A stretch of DNA of 64,000 nt from Zoroaster sp. YZ-2022. Taxonomy: Eukaryota > Echinodermata > Asteroidea > Forcipulatida > Zoroasteridae. The notes under the pieces are model-generated. The model did no database searches and had not been told where the DNA came from. It saw nothing but the letters and a program-made list of their open reading frames with translations. This document shows positions 43,155-56,279 of this stretch, piece by piece; position 1 is the stretch's first letter; each line of letters begins with the position of its first letter. Where the stretch lies: assembly GCA_029582265.1 (NCBI GenBank), contig CM055816.1:34917049-34981048 (forward strand), read 5' to 3'. The translations under genes and the position numbers were made by a program.

Positions 43155-43789
43155 CATTACATCCTTTGCATTTACCCACACACAAATTGTCTCAAACTTT
43201 AGGGATAAACAATGACATTGTGTGTACAATGATTACAGTTCATGCGTTTTAAGTTTATTTCAATATATCGTAAATACTAAACAAAAGGAACTCAGTGTCC
43301 TAATAATTATCAATATACATGTTGAAACCCCTGTGTTCGTTTTCATCGAACACTTGCACAATTTTGTACTATTGTAGTAATATCTGTACATATAATACTG
43401 CAAACAATGTGAATTTCGAACAATACAAACAGCTCATCAGTCTCCTTCCACCTATTGTCCCCAAAACTCCCACTCACAATCTCATCTACCACCCGTCCTG
43501 TTGATCGGGTCTTGTCAAACATTACGTTTGGACGAGTTAGTACTACTTGGACGCCTAAGGAACACACAATGCAACTTTTGTATACAATGACTACAATTAA
43601 TGCGCATTTTCAGCTTATTTCAATATATCATAACTTTCTTAACACTAAACAAAGAACTTGGGACATCAGTGCCCCAATATTATCAATACATCCGAAACCC
43701 ATGTCAGCGTTTTCATCAAAAGCTTAACCTCTAGTTCTCCTTTGCAATTGTTCATGTAGGCGAATAAAAGAGAACACATTGTACTAATA

Positions 43790-44197
43790 TTTACAGCATC
43801 ATGGTTATTGACTTCCACTTTACTCAGTACAATAAGTACTCATTCAGTGTACTTGATAATCTATAATGTCTAGAGTCTGCAGAATTCTAGTACTGTAGTA
43901 GTGATTATGACTGAGAATACTTATGTTTACAGCATCATGGTTATTGACACCCACTTTACTCAGTACAATAAGTACTCATTCAGTGTACTTGACAATCTAT
44001 AATGTCTGGAGAGTCTGCAGAATTCTAGTACTGTGTAGCAGTGATTATGACTGGATAATGTTTATGTTTACAGCATCATGGTTATTGACACCCATTTTAC
44101 TCAGTACAATAAGTACTCATTCAGTGTACTTGACAATCTATAATGTCTGGAGAGTCTGCAGAATTCTAGTACTGTGTAGCAGTGATTATGACTAGTG
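43790..44197. repeat. About 138-bp tandem repeat, 3 copies
   Basis: Units start TTTACAGCATCATGGTTATT at 43790, 43926 and 44067. Copy B has only two units (52064 and 52213). Confidence 0.9.
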
Positions 44198-46290
44198 TAG
44201 TCCTATAGTAGTCTCATTTGACTCCATCGACACACCCTCCATCGACACACCCTATCCTCTTCATAACTTTATGCGCCGCACGCGCGTATTGAAAGCACGC
44301 ACTTGTTTTCAACTTGTGGCTCCAAGGCAATAATAATCCATTGTGTTATTACAAAGACTGAACTGTTTTCCTTGATTTCAAAACGATTGTATCGCTGACA
44401 TGGTAGCCATTGGTGTATTTCTATTCTTTTACAAAACATACACCAGTCCAAATATAACACTTAACGATTTCTTCTAGAATTCTATAAAGAAAAAGTGAGC
44501 AGTACACTTGTGTCAGTAGGTAGAAAAACAACGAGAAAATAAACAAATTAAAAATCCTACATATTTCAATTGGGAATGTCAGTCTGGGCATCTAGGGGTT
44601 CCGGAGGGATCGGGAGGCGTCCAGAAAAAAGAGAAACAAATAATTATAATCATTGCCAATAACTTTAAAAAAAATCATTGTCCACATCCAGAAATGACTA
44701 TTATACAGAAAGGCTCTGCAGTTGTGTAGTTGTTTAAATAAACCAATAAAATACAATTGTTTACCAAGGTTACTCTCGATGAGTGAAGGCCTACAATTCT
44801 GAAGCCGCTGCACCTCTGGTTGCACGCCACCCCCTCAAAAAATAAAATAAAATACTTTGGGGGAGTAATTAGTCTTGCATCATTAGACATGCATCCATTC
44901 TTATAATATTGCATGTTTTTTTGTTATTAATTGTGTGCGATATTGATCGTGACAAACATTTATCAGAGCTTAAAGTGTCATATTGTTTACAATCCATCTG
45001 GGGAAACGCTAATAGTAAGCCATTAATTACTTTAATTGCTTTCCCTTTTATTAGCGTAAATTGAATCTTGTAGTTATCCATACTTCGCAAGAGCGACCAA
45101 TCATTATAGCGATCGACGCCAATACTTTGGGGGAAGTGATTAGTTGCTTGTTTTTTGTTATCAGTTGTGTGTTTTAACTCTTATAATATATTACTGACAA
45201 GCCAACTGCGGGAGAAACTCTAACAGTAAGCCATTAATTAGTCTAATGGCTTTTCCTTTCAATAGCGTAAATTGGATCTTGTAGTTATCCATACCAGTAG
45301 GAGGTTAACAATAGTTCGCAGATTTTGTCTTCTTATTTTCAGCTAGCACAACATATTCATCTCTTAACCCTGTGATGTGGTGAATTGTCCATTGGATATA
45401 ATCATCTTGTCCTGTTTATTTAGAACGGATCACCAACACCTGCCCCATTGCTGTGATGTTATAATATACGTTATAACAACAATTTAGCTATTTAAATAAA
45501 GAAAAACAACTAACAATTCACCACCTTTTAAAAATGTTTGAGAAATATAAATGATATTTAATTAATCAAATATAAAACTTTGAAATTGTTTTATAAAATT
45601 TCTACAAATTTCATTAATCACTTTTAATAATTATTGTGCAAGTATAATTCTGCCTACGTACACAGATGCATATAACTTATGAAGAAGACAGAGTGAGAGG
45701 TATGATGTTACCACTGGATTTATTCTTTTCATAACTTATATGCATCATACGCGCGCGTATTGAAAGCACGCACACTTCATTCAACTTGTGACTCCAAGGC
45801 AATAATAATTCAATGTGTTATTACAAAGACTGAACTGTTTTCCATGATTTCAAAACGATTATATCGCTGACATGGTAGCCATTAGTATAATTCTATTCTT
45901 TCGCAAAAATACATCACGTCCAAGTATTTCTTCTAGAATTATAAAAGTGGGCAGTAAACTTGTGTGCGTAGAGCAGAAAAACAACGGGAAAATAAACAAA
46001 TTAAAAATCCTACATATTTCAATTGGGAATGTCAGTCTGGGCATCCTGAGGGTTCCGGGGAGTCAGGAGAGGTCCAGAGTCAGTACTAGGGTACTAGGTT
46101 AGCTAGGGTCCCTGCTTATACCATCTCCGTCGTTTCTAGAAATCACTGCCACTTTTAAAACCTTACCCCTCATCAGACACCACGTAAATGCACAAATGCA
46201 TTTGCTTGTAGCTTCATAAACCAATACTAAGTATCATTGGCAGATCAGGGAGCCAGGGGGAAGATTAGCGGATAAAGGAGGCACACTGTA

Positions 46291-48880
46291 AAAAACAAAC
46301 ATGTAAATTTACAGCAAAATGCAGGCAACTCTATTTCCAACAATTTGCTGTATTTGTGTCAAACTGATTTACACAATTTCTGTAAAGGCTTAATAATGAC
46401 AATGAAGTACGTTTCCAGATTTGTGTGTTTTACCATTCTGTTTCTCTTTTTCGGCCCACAACTGAAAACCCTGGCTATATTTACCATATACACAACGGAA
46501 TGCCGTGAAGTTGTCGATCATTGAACACGGTAGTCCGTTGTTGTTTATGTGCGTCCGCACCAAAAATGCTGGCCGCGCTAGCATTTCAAATTGACGCATG
46601 CGGTTTGTGATTGTAGCGGTTCGTGATTGTAGCGTTCGTGTAGCGCCGTTGGATCATGTATCAAAAAACATAAACACGGTTTTAACCAAGACTAGATCCA
46701 ATAACCGAGTCGTGGATACGGTTGTGCAGTGCGACCTCGGACGTTCGAACTCAATCAACAGCATTGACCCTTCTGTAACCGAAAGCTTATGTTTCTTTAT
46801 TTTCCCATTGGAATTCCAATGGAAAGTCATATGCATGAATTGTTGATTTGTGGGCGGTTCATTTTGAATGATGGCTAATTACAGGCCCTTAGGCCTAGCT
46901 TTGACCCGTTTGATCCCACACACACTGCACGATACATGTACATACACGTTGTCCAGTACAATGTACATCGCGCACAGCCAGCAGTTGCTGGTCAACCAAC
47001 TAACCAATGAGAACACGTCTTTCGTATTTGAATTTGGTTATTAGAATTTATGAGCCTGCTCTTAAATGTTGGCATGTACAGAAGGATCAAGGCGCGATGA
47101 CGAATAGTCACTGTATGTAGATGTTGTACGTGTACGATGTACAGTAATGTATAGTGTACTACACCTCACTGGCCATAAGTATTGCAAAACACACAAAGTT
47201 CAGTTTGGAGAATGTGTTTACAATAATTTATTTAATTTATTTACACTACTTTAAGACTTCTTGAAAGTGCCTGTGTTTTGAAATCAATGTTCTTTTTGTT
47301 CTTGCTCGGAATTAATACACGATCGATGAAATCAGATTAAACTAGAGGTATAGAGTTTGTAAAAAAGCAAACTCAAGGTGTTTTGGTTGTTATCATGTTA
47401 TGGCGTCATCACCTAAAGTTGTTTAAAATGCAAAATGAATCCAAATGTTAAGTTATGAACATTGTATAAGTTTGTATTTAATAGTAATTGCAGAAATAAA
47501 GAGCCTTTTTTAAGTGTACTATGAATTAAGAGCTTTTGATTATCAGATTATTTGTCTTTTCTCCCAGTTATGATAAACAAAACATTTGAAATCTAATCCT
47601 TAATAGAACGCCCATTATTACAGCTAAAATGCGGAGACATTGCAGGTACGAGCCAAGCCAGGCAGCTATTTTTCTACGGTACAATTCCTCATTCACTTAC
47701 AAATTCCCATAAAATCTAATGTTACAAAGGTTTTTCAATAGTTCATTCACCAACAACTTGCATAACATATTAGTCTAGTGAGTAGAATGCTCGTTCTCAA
47801 GGTGTTTGGTTGTTCATCATGTTATGACGTCATCACTAAAGTTGTTTAAAATACATTAAGTCTGAACTTAATGGTGCTAAGTGCGGTGCGACTTGAGAGA
47901 CTACGGCTATGGAGTTAAGTTCAGCATGTGACTTGACTTAGTAGATCACGGAGCGTGCAATGAAAATGCATTCAGAAATTGTGTTTCGTGACGCATATCA
48001 GGCATGAGCGTAAGAAACAGTTTAATAGATAATTGTAAATTCTAATATATAAATCCACTCACAAAACTTGCCAGTTTTTTGCATTTGAACTAGGACATGA
48101 AAATAGCGCCCTCTTTTTGCCATTCTTAGAAAACTGTACATTTCAATGGGGAGATTTTTGTATAATTGAATAGTTCATATGGGCTATGTTTTTATGTTTC
48201 CCCCCTAATCTGTCAAATCGGTCCAGTGAGGTGGGAAGAGTTTGGAAAGGGATTCCATTTGGGGAAATTTGATGTCATTGTTATGAAATGAACCAGTTAA
48301 AAAAATCTTGCCTTGAATAAAGGTCTGAACCCGACTGCTAAATGAACGTCTGATCCTCTACCCATTACTCCCAGGGTAGGATCTATGGTGTCGTAGGGTA
48401 GTATTCCAATTTAATTGATCATGTGAAAACTTCTAAACTGTCCACATTTCAATATTTGGGGGTTTTCTTTTCCATCCCATCTCCTTACCTTGAGCTCCAC
48501 CTCTTTAGCAACCCTGGATCTAACCCTGCCTAACAAATCTAACAAATTAATAAGATATTTAAATAAAGGAAATGTGAAACAACATTATCTTTTGAATGAC
48601 ACTTCTGCTTTATTTTGTCTTGGTCATGATACTCCTTTTCCATCCATTTTTGCACCTATCAATAATAATCCATTTCATACAGGATAAAGGTTATCCAAAC
48701 TTCTAGGTCTAATTTGCAATGAAAAGAATAATTTTTCTGGTACAAAATACAAAAATAAGTGAACCTGTAGTCCCTATTAATTTGATTTAGCTAGTATTGT
48801 TAAATCTTTAGCATAATTTTTTTTACTGGTGCATGAAAAGAAAGTCAACAGAATTTTTTAATTAAAGATAATGGTTAAAG
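46291..48880. other. No gene seen
   Basis: Begins with CACTGTAAAAAACAAACATG, a sequence reminiscent of a DNA-transposon end. Two direct repeats (about 47375-47430 and 47800-47853) share GTTATGACGTCATCAC-type sequence and AAAGTTGTTTAAAAT. Frames at 46598-46846 and 48490-48687 have no motif I recognise. Confidence 0.45.
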
Positions 48881-48960
48881 GGGCAACAATATCTCAATCA
48901 GAGTAGACTTTCAACCGTTCATGGAATCAGTGTCCTAGTAAGTGTAAGATGAACAAAGCG
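48881..48960. repeat. Single arm of the ATCGTCACGATC fold-back family
   Basis: GGGGCAACAATATCTCAATCAG ... CATGGAATCAGTGTCCTAGT ... AAATTACTGGCTCATTTGTT resembles the left arm of the fold-back at 8053. Confidence 0.55.
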
Positions 48961-49047
48961 GGTGATTGGAAATTACTGGCTCATTTGTTAAGCAGTCTGC
49001 AGGATAAGTCATCTGAAGTTGATGGCCAGAGCAGCTGTAATGCCATG

Positions 49048-49450
49048 TTATTTCTTCATTATAAGTGTATTATATAGTACAGCTGATGAATTGAAGAGTG
49101 TGTGAAGATATGCACTTTCATGTGAAAATCTCTCTGCTTCTCCAGCACCTTCACTGCTGTCTATACCAGTATCACTACATAATGTATCTGAGCCAACTGC
49201 AGTCTCTACCAGTTCTTTTGCAGCGAGAGATTGGCTGTACACCAAGTCAATTGTATTCTTAGTAAATGATCTATGAATTACCAGCGTAGGAAATGTACTT
49301 TTCAGATGTGTTTTCAGATTGTGGGACCTGTGCTTACTGCAGTCAACTCCCTCCACTTCTTGTATGCACTTGATGAACTTACGATGTAATGACTTTGTGA
49401 AAAGAATTTCATTGATTTTATTATTCTCTTCTGGATGACTTCTTCACAGA
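49048..49450 (-). CDS. Unrecognised protein-like exon or element fragment
   Basis: A minus-strand frame of about 130 codons ends in TAA at 49048. It includes LHRKFIKCIQEVEGVDCSKH, RSHNLKTHLKSTFPTLVIHR and SFTKNTIDLVYSQSLAAKEL. The amino-acid composition and the helical, basic pattern look like a real protein rather than chance, and I have a vague memory of similar segments in repetitive hypothetical proteins of corals and fish, which I cannot verify. Read 5' to 3', the frame is closed by a TGA shortly before HPEENNK. It may be a fragment of a mobile element. Confidence 0.35.
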
Positions 49451-49953
49451 ATTTTATTTATGCATCATTGTACCAAATAGGTATTTCATCTGATAGATCT
49501 GGCCTTGTCAAGATTTGGGTACATACTCATTATAGCAAAGACAATGATAGCAAACTTTCTAAACCCACAAGATCTTTATCTTCGATTTAAAAGTAACCTC
49601 CATCCTTCCGTTGGGCTGCTTCAAACAGTTGGCATGCAATCAAGGTTTGGCACTGTGAATACTTATCACAATTTTCTTTTCTCAATTTTTCTCGGTTTGT
49701 CGGGAGAGGAACTCTGATGAAGACCACGGTTTCTTCTCTGGGGTTCAGTGCTGCATTCTCACCGCTCAACCTCATCTTGACCTGAATATATGAAGAAAGA
49801 ATGATAAATATTTAATAGAAATAGAGGAATAAGGGAGGTAAGGGGAATAGGCATTGAAACAAAGAAGAGAGGAAAATTAACAAAGTACACACACAAGACA
49901 AGGTAAACAGATAGAAAGAAACGAAAAAGCAACATATAACTAGAAAAAAAATT
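49451..49953. other. No gene seen
   Basis: AT-rich flank. Frames of 60-70 codons on both strands have no motif. Confidence 0.45.
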
Positions 49954-49963
49954 ACTGCATACT

Positions 49964-50365
49964 AAGCTTGGGTGATAAACACGATAATATCGAATATCGC
50001 GATACCTTTGTTATTCGATTACAATATCGAGAACCTTTTTAAGTTATCGGCATCTCGGCGATTCGCGAATAAAAATATATCACGATAAAAATAAATCGAT
50101 ATTATGAGTCAAGTCAGAAATTCCATGGAAACAAAATCAGAACAGTCTTTTTGAGCTTTAGAAATGAAAACAAAAGCAACTACTTCAGAAGTACATGATA
50201 CACGCTCTGCAAATGAATTTGCAATTTTTTATGTAATACCTGTGGTTATCGGCTCTAAAGCAATCATGAATGAATGCCAAAAAAATAATTGCGATATTAT
50301 CGAAAATCGCGATATATGTTTGCCGATATATCGTGGATGGAAACAAATCGATATCGCCCTAACTT
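49964..50365. mobile_element. 402-bp MITE with ATATCG-rich ends
   Basis: Begins AAGCTTGGGTGATAAACACG and ends GATATCGCCCTAACTT, inverted at the tips. The subterminal regions are full of ATATCG/CGATAT words that form long imperfect arms. ACTGCATACT occurs on both sides (49954-49963 and 50366-50375), a 10-bp apparent target duplication. The superfamily is not certain. Confidence 0.8.
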
Positions 50366-50375
50366 ACTGCATACT

Positions 50376-50750
50376 TGAAACTTGATTGAATTTTTCAATA
50401 TTTGCCTACCTTGATGTTTCTGTTTCTTCTCATTTCTTTTCTCAGCCCTGCAAATGACATGGAAGCATTTGTACCACTCAGAGTGGTACCCATAAATCTG
50501 TAAATCAAATGGTAATTAATTTTAGGAATGTCGGCTATTCATCCATTCATACATACATGTAAACGAAATTAAATGGGTCAGCATCCATCTTCATTGTATA
50601 CGCTATGAAAAATTAACTTAAGTTCCCCAAAACAAGCATCATGTCCATGCTTATTCACACCGCCAAACGTTGAATATTCTTGGCCCATGTACAAAGTTAT
50701 GTTTGTGCAACTACATACAAGTATTACTTTTAAGTATCTGATAAAATTCT
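50376..50750. other. No gene seen
   Basis: AT-rich sequence between the MITE and copy B. Confidence 0.5.
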
Positions 50751-51319
50751 TGATGAAATGTATCCTAAATTAATGTACCGGTAATTAATGTATTGTCACA
50801 TGTTGAGATGTGTATAAATAAATTTATTTAATTATTGTTATATTATACATAATGTCTCAACCGTGCGCACCGGCTTTGATGGCTGTTCGCCGGATCAGTT
50901 GGTCGTACGTAACAGCATAAATACAAAACATGCACCATATGAAAGCCCATAATGTGACGTAGTTTCTAAAACCAATTTCGTCATCATTACGTCAGTAAAT
51001 ATTATTTCATTAACATTTTAGTCTAATCTGCGAAAATTATGATGTAGTCAATAATAAATTATAAACTTTACCAACTATGGGTAGAATGTGGTACCATCCT
51101 TTCTCACCCTTTATCACGATAGCAATAAAAATAACGCAAATTCTGTTGTCATTCAACTCTTGTCCGGTGGTGGTTTTGCAGAAAGGGAAATATCCATATA
51201 GGGACTGTACACGTTCGTATGATTACGTGACGACGTAGTGTTTGTACATAGCGCATGCTTCAGGTTTGTACACATGGGTTGATTCTGCAATATGATGTTG
51301 CACACATTTAATGAAAGGG

Positions 51320-51423
51320 TATTAACTTGATTCAGTAAATTAACTTGATTCAGTAAATCAACTTGATTCAGTAAATTAACTTGATTCAGTAAATCATCTT
51401 GATTCAGTAAATTAACTTGATAC
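51320..51423. repeat. 18-bp minisatellite in copy B, about 6 units
   Basis: Same unit as at 43071 (ATTAACTTGATTCAGTAA), expanded. Confidence 0.9.
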
Positions 51424-52063
51424 ATTACATCCTTTGCATTTATCCACATACAAATTGTCTCAAACTTTTAGGGGATAAACAATGACATTTGTGTGTACAA
51501 TGAATACAGTTCATGCGTTTTAAGTTTATTTCAATATATCGTAAATACTTAACAACGAGCTCAGTATCCCAATAATTATCAATATACATGTTGCCGAAAC
51601 CCCAGTGTTCGTTTTCATCGAACACTTCGTTGCAATGTTGTACTATTGTAGTAATATCTGTACAGATAATACTGCAAACAATGTGAATTTCGAACAATAC
51701 AAACAGCTCATCAGTCTCCTTCCACCTATTGTCCCAAAAAACTCCCACTCACAATCTCATCTACCCACCCGTCCTGTCGATCGGGTCTTGCCTAAAATTA
51801 CGTTTGGACTAGTAGTACTTGGACGTTAAAAGACACACAATGCAACTTTTGTATACAATGACTACAATTAATGTGCATTTTCAGCTTATTTCAATATATC
51901 ATAACTTTCTTAACACTAAACAAAGAACTTGGGACATCAGTGCCCAATATTATCAATACATCCGAAACCCATGTCAGCGTTTTCATCAAAAGCTTAACCT
52001 CTCGTTCTCCTTTGCATTTGTTCATGTAAGAGCGAAGATAAAAGAGAATACATTGTACTTATA

Positions 52064-52340
52064 TTTACAGCATCATGGTTATTGACACCCACTTATTGAT
52101 ACTTACTCAGTACAATAAGTACCCATTCAGTGTACTTGACAATCTATAATGTCTGGAGAATCTGCAAATTCTGGGTTATTGTAGCAGTGATTATGACTGG
52201 ATAATACTTATGTTTAGAGCATCATGGTTATTGACACCCATTTTACTCAGTACAATAAGTAATCATTCAGTGTACTTGACAATCTATAATGTCCGGAGAG
52301 TCTGCAGAATTCTAGTACTGTGTAGCAGGTGTAGTCCTAT
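52064..52340. repeat. About 138-bp tandem repeat in copy B, 2 copies
   Basis: Counterpart of 43790-44197, with one unit fewer and a 10-base insertion (TTGATACTTA) in the first unit. Confidence 0.85.
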
Positions 52341-53890
52341 AGTAGTCTCATTTGACTCCATCGACACACCCTCCATCGACACACCTTCCATCGACACACC
52401 CTATCCTCTTCATAACTTATATGCGTCATACGCGCGCGTATTGAAAGCACGCGCACTTGTTTTCAACTTAAGGCAATAATAATCCATTGTGTTATTACAA
52501 AGACTAAACCGAACCATGATTTCAAAACGATTGTGTCGCACACAAGGTAGCCATTGGTGTATTTCTTTTCTTTTACAAAACATATATCACGTCCAAGTAT
52601 AACACTGAACGATTTCTTCTAGAATTCTATAAAAGAAATAGTGGGGCACAGTACATTTGTGTACGTAGGTGGGTAGAATAACAACGAAAATAAACAATTA
52701 AAATCCTACATTATTTCAATTGGGAATGTCAGTCTGGGCATCTAGGGGTTCCGGGGGGTCAGGAGGGTCCAGAAAAGAGAAACAAATTATTATAATCATT
52801 GGTAAAATAACTTAAAATGAATAATAATAATAATAAATCATTTATAAAGCGCATTCGTCTATGATAAGACCCAAGCGTACATGCATTACTACACAATATG
52901 TAAATACAATAACTATAAGTACATTGGATTTTAAACATTCCCTTTAAAAAATCATTGTCCACATCCAGAAATGACTATTATACAGAAAGGCTCTGCAGTT
53001 GTGTAGTTGTTTAAATAAACCAATAAAAATACAATTGTTTACCAAGGTTACTCTCGATGAGTGAAGGCCTACAATTCTGAAGCCGCTGCACCTCAAAAAA
53101 TAAAATAAAATACTTTGGGGGAGTAATTAGTCTTGCATCATTAGACATGCATCCATTCTTATAATATTGCATGTTTTTTGGTTATTAATTGTGTGCGATA
53201 TTGATCAAAACAAAAATGTATCAGAGCTTAAAGTGTCATATTATTATTTACAATCCATCTGGGGAAACGCTAATAGTAAGCCATTAATTAGTTTAATTGC
53301 TTTCCCTTTTAATAGCGTAAATTGAATCTTGTAGTTATCCATACCAGTAGGAGTTTGCAATGGACCAGAACTAACAGTTCCAATAGCGACCAATCAGTAT
53401 TATTGACGCCAATACTTTGGGGGTGATGATTGTTGTTGTTTTTGTTGTCAGTTGTGTGTTTTAACTCTTATAATATATTACTTTAACAAGCCAACTGCGG
53501 GGGAAACTCTAACAGTAAGCCATTAATTAGTCTAATGGATTTTCCTTTTAATAGCGTAAATTGGATCTTGTAGTTATCCATACCAGTAGGAGGTTGACAA
53601 TAGTTCGCAGATTTTGTCTTCTTATTTTCAGCTAGCACAACATATTCATCTCTTAACCCTGTGGTGAATTGTACATTGACGTAATCATCTGTCCCTGTTT
53701 ATTTTAACCTTGAATCCCACACCTGCCTCATTGCTACGGTGTTATAATACTAAACTCAAATCTTGTCATAGTAGTTTAAAACAATTCTCTGTGAAACAGG
53801 AAGCCAGTGCAGTTCTTACAAGAACATAGTAGCTATTAGTATAATTCTATTCTTTTACCAAAATTCATTATAGTATAATTCAATCTTTCC

Positions 53891-54262
53891 TGGAGTGTCG
53901 TGGCCGAGCGGTCTAGCTTGCCGGACTCAGGTTCTGGTGTTGGCAGCAGCAGAATGTGGGTTCGGGTCCCGGCCTTGACACTTGTGTCCCTTGCAAGACA
54001 CTAACCATAATTGCTTATAGGGCGAGGCAGTTTAACAACTGCCTTGTTCTGGACTAGTTACCTCCCAGTCCTATTCGCACCGTGTAAGAGGATGGTTATT
54101 AACTTGTCTTGTTTCGGTGAGGGCTGGTTTCTTCAGTGTGGGTCGTTTAACAACAATTGAGTAGCCCCCAGTTTCACATTGGCCTTGTGTGGACGAATTG
54201 CATTTAAAAATAATAATAATAAAAAAAATAAAATAAATATATAATAATAATAAATAAAAAAC
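53891..54262 (+). mobile_element. tRNA-Leu-derived SINE
   Basis: The head reads GTGTCGTGGCCGAGCGGTC, with TGGCCGAGCGGTC as the pol III A box (53901), then GGACTCAGGTTCTGG with anticodon CAG of leucine, a long variable arm, and GGGTTCGGGTCCC as B box (about 53957). A body follows with CCCTTGCAAGACACTAACCA and TAATTGCTTATAGGG, and the tail is AATAATAATAAAAAA-type. It lies inside a 350-bp repeat unit whose other copies lack it. It is not a functional tRNA gene: the acceptor stem is mispaired and a SINE body follows. Confidence 0.85.
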
Positions 54263-55109
54263 ATACATCACGTCCAAATAACACTTAACGATTTATTCTA
54301 GAATTCTAAAAAGTGGGCAGTACATTTGTGTACGTAGGCAGAAAACAACAGAAAAAAATAAAAAAATCCTACATACATCAATTGGAATGTCAGTCTGGGC
54401 ATCTAGTGGTTCCGGGGATCGGGAGAGGTCCAGAGTCGTATAAGGGCTACTAGGTTAGCTAGGGTCCCCATCCATCCCTCGTCGTTTCTAGAAATCACCA
54501 CCACTTTTAAACCTTGCCCCCTCATCTCAAATTTGAGAACTGTATAGTATGTACCGGTAGTGCTTGTGATCACCTGCACGTCTGTATTTTTCGTTGACTT
54601 TGAATCAAAGTGAGTTTACCACAGTTTTGTGGTGGACATTGCTGAACATTATTCTGAGATTTGGAAAAGTGACACTAGACTACTTTTTAGCCAGCATTTG
54701 ATAGGATTCATAGTCTGGTGCCGACACCACCAATAAGCTATGAATGTCACTTGTCAACCCTGTGCAAGCCATATACTGTGTTGATACGCCGTGGTTGTTC
54801 AGTCGATATGCCTACAATTAACAGACTTATGTACTCCCATAGCTTTCTTAAAAGCTTGGATAATGGCACCTGCTTGCTCCAACCAGACTTACGACTACAA
54901 AGTACACTCATAGACATAATGATGTGTCGAAAAAGAACTAAAAGGGGATGTCGTGTGAGGAAAGAACCTGCAAGGAAGATACAACATGCAAATCATAGAC
55001 CCCACTTACAGAACCCCCACTGACATTAGAAAAGGGTCACGTTGTCAAATCTCACTGAGATTAAAACCAATACTTCTATAACAGTTCTCGAACGTTCAAA
55101 GAGAGATTT

Positions 55110-55744
55110 TTTCCATCATTTGTGCTCTGCAATGCTCAATCACTTATGAACAAATTTGACGATTTTGAGCTATTACTACACCAAGAATCTGTAGATGGGA
55201 GTTGTAACTGAATCTTGGTTTCGCCCTGATATGCCTGACTACATGCTCCATTGACGCATATGATTTGTTTCAAATCTCATAGTCATACAAAGGTGGAGGG
55301 TTGCAGTTTATGTGAAGTCACAAATCACTGCAAGTGAGATTCGAAATCTCAGTCCCCAACGAGCTGGAGTGTGTGTGGACTCTACTGCAACCTAAGAAGC
55401 TACCTAGAGATACATCGGTCATCGCTGTATGTGGCGTTTACATTCCACCAGATTCTTCCCACCAAGACCTCCTCACACAGCATTTATTGGAATCCATGAA
55501 TCTCCTCCACACTAAATATCCGGACATTGGCTTCGCTATTATGGGAGATTTCAACAGAATGCCTGTAAACAACATTCTCAAACATTGTAATCTGAAACAG
55601 TTGGTTAAATTCCCCACACGTGCCCATGCCACATTAGATCTTATCATGTCCAATTTTAATGTTCACTATAGACACCCAGTTCCCTTGCCAGCATTGGGAA
55701 AGAGTGATCATGTGTATCCTGTGGGAGACCAGTGCTGGGTATAA
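55110..55744 (+). pseudogene. Retrotransposon endonuclease, frameshifted
   Basis: Motifs in order: LCNAQSLMNKFDDFELLL (Asn), VVTESWFRPDMPDYM in another frame (Glu), YKGGGLQFM/KGGGLAVYV-like strand, VCGVYIPPDSSHQDLL (Tyr), AIMGDFNRM (Asp, Asn) and GKSDHV (Asp-His). This is the APE-type endonuclease that nicks target DNA to prime reverse transcription. At least two frameshifts lie before 55334. The C-terminal half (55334-55744) is open for 136 residues. Confidence 0.8.
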
Positions 55745-56279
55745 AAACCAGACCAGCAAGGACACACCGTCCCATGAAAGATTCACAGTTGAGAGAGTTT
55801 GGTAGGTGGATCCAAGAACAAGACTGGTCTAATGTTCTCAAAGCTGAAAATACCCAGCAGAAGGAAGATGCACTCTATGAGTCTCCACGGTGCTGTTGAT
55901 AGATTATTTCCATAAAAACAATAAAAGTTCATTTCAATAATAAACCTGGATGTCACAGAGTTAAATTACTAGTAAAAAAGAGGCAGGTTGCTTTCAGATC
56001 AGGTAGAGTCGAGGTGTACAATAAATTACGTAATAAGGTCTGTAGAGAGATCAATGACTGGTAATATTAAATCTGACCTCAGAATACCTGTCCAGGGAGT
56101 GAGTGATGAAGATCATATCACCATTGCCAACACAATTAATGATCAGTTTGTGAAGGTGTCTTCTCATATCCCCCCTCTGGATCTTGGTGTTCTCGAGGCC
56201 TACTACCAAACTATGGAGTCCCTACCACCATCACTCTATCCTTGGGAAGTGTACACTGAGGCTCAAAAGTCAAATCCAA

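Larger units (their letters stand above)
40553..46290. repeat. Long dispersed repeat, copy A
   Basis: From AAATGTATCCTAAATTTAATG to GGATAAAGGAGGC this copy is collinear with 50751-58292, apart from insertions and deletions in either copy. Shared landmarks are TGTCTCAACCGTGCGCACCGG, GATTACGTGACGA, a TTGATTCAGTAA minisatellite, GGGAATGTCAGTCTGGGCATC and GTTAGCTAGGGTCCC. It contains a 1.9-kb palindromic insertion (41044-42949) that copy B lacks. A block of about 350 bp (44259-44620) is repeated at 45722-46060, and again in copy B at 52407-52770 and 53840-54440. I see no coding gene in it; its nature is unknown. Confidence 0.85.

Noticed and set aside
53891..53985. A tRNA-Leu gene (A and B boxes with CAG anticodon)
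   Set aside because: The acceptor stem does not pair properly, the variable arm is unusual and a SINE body with an A-rich tail follows, so it is a SINE head.
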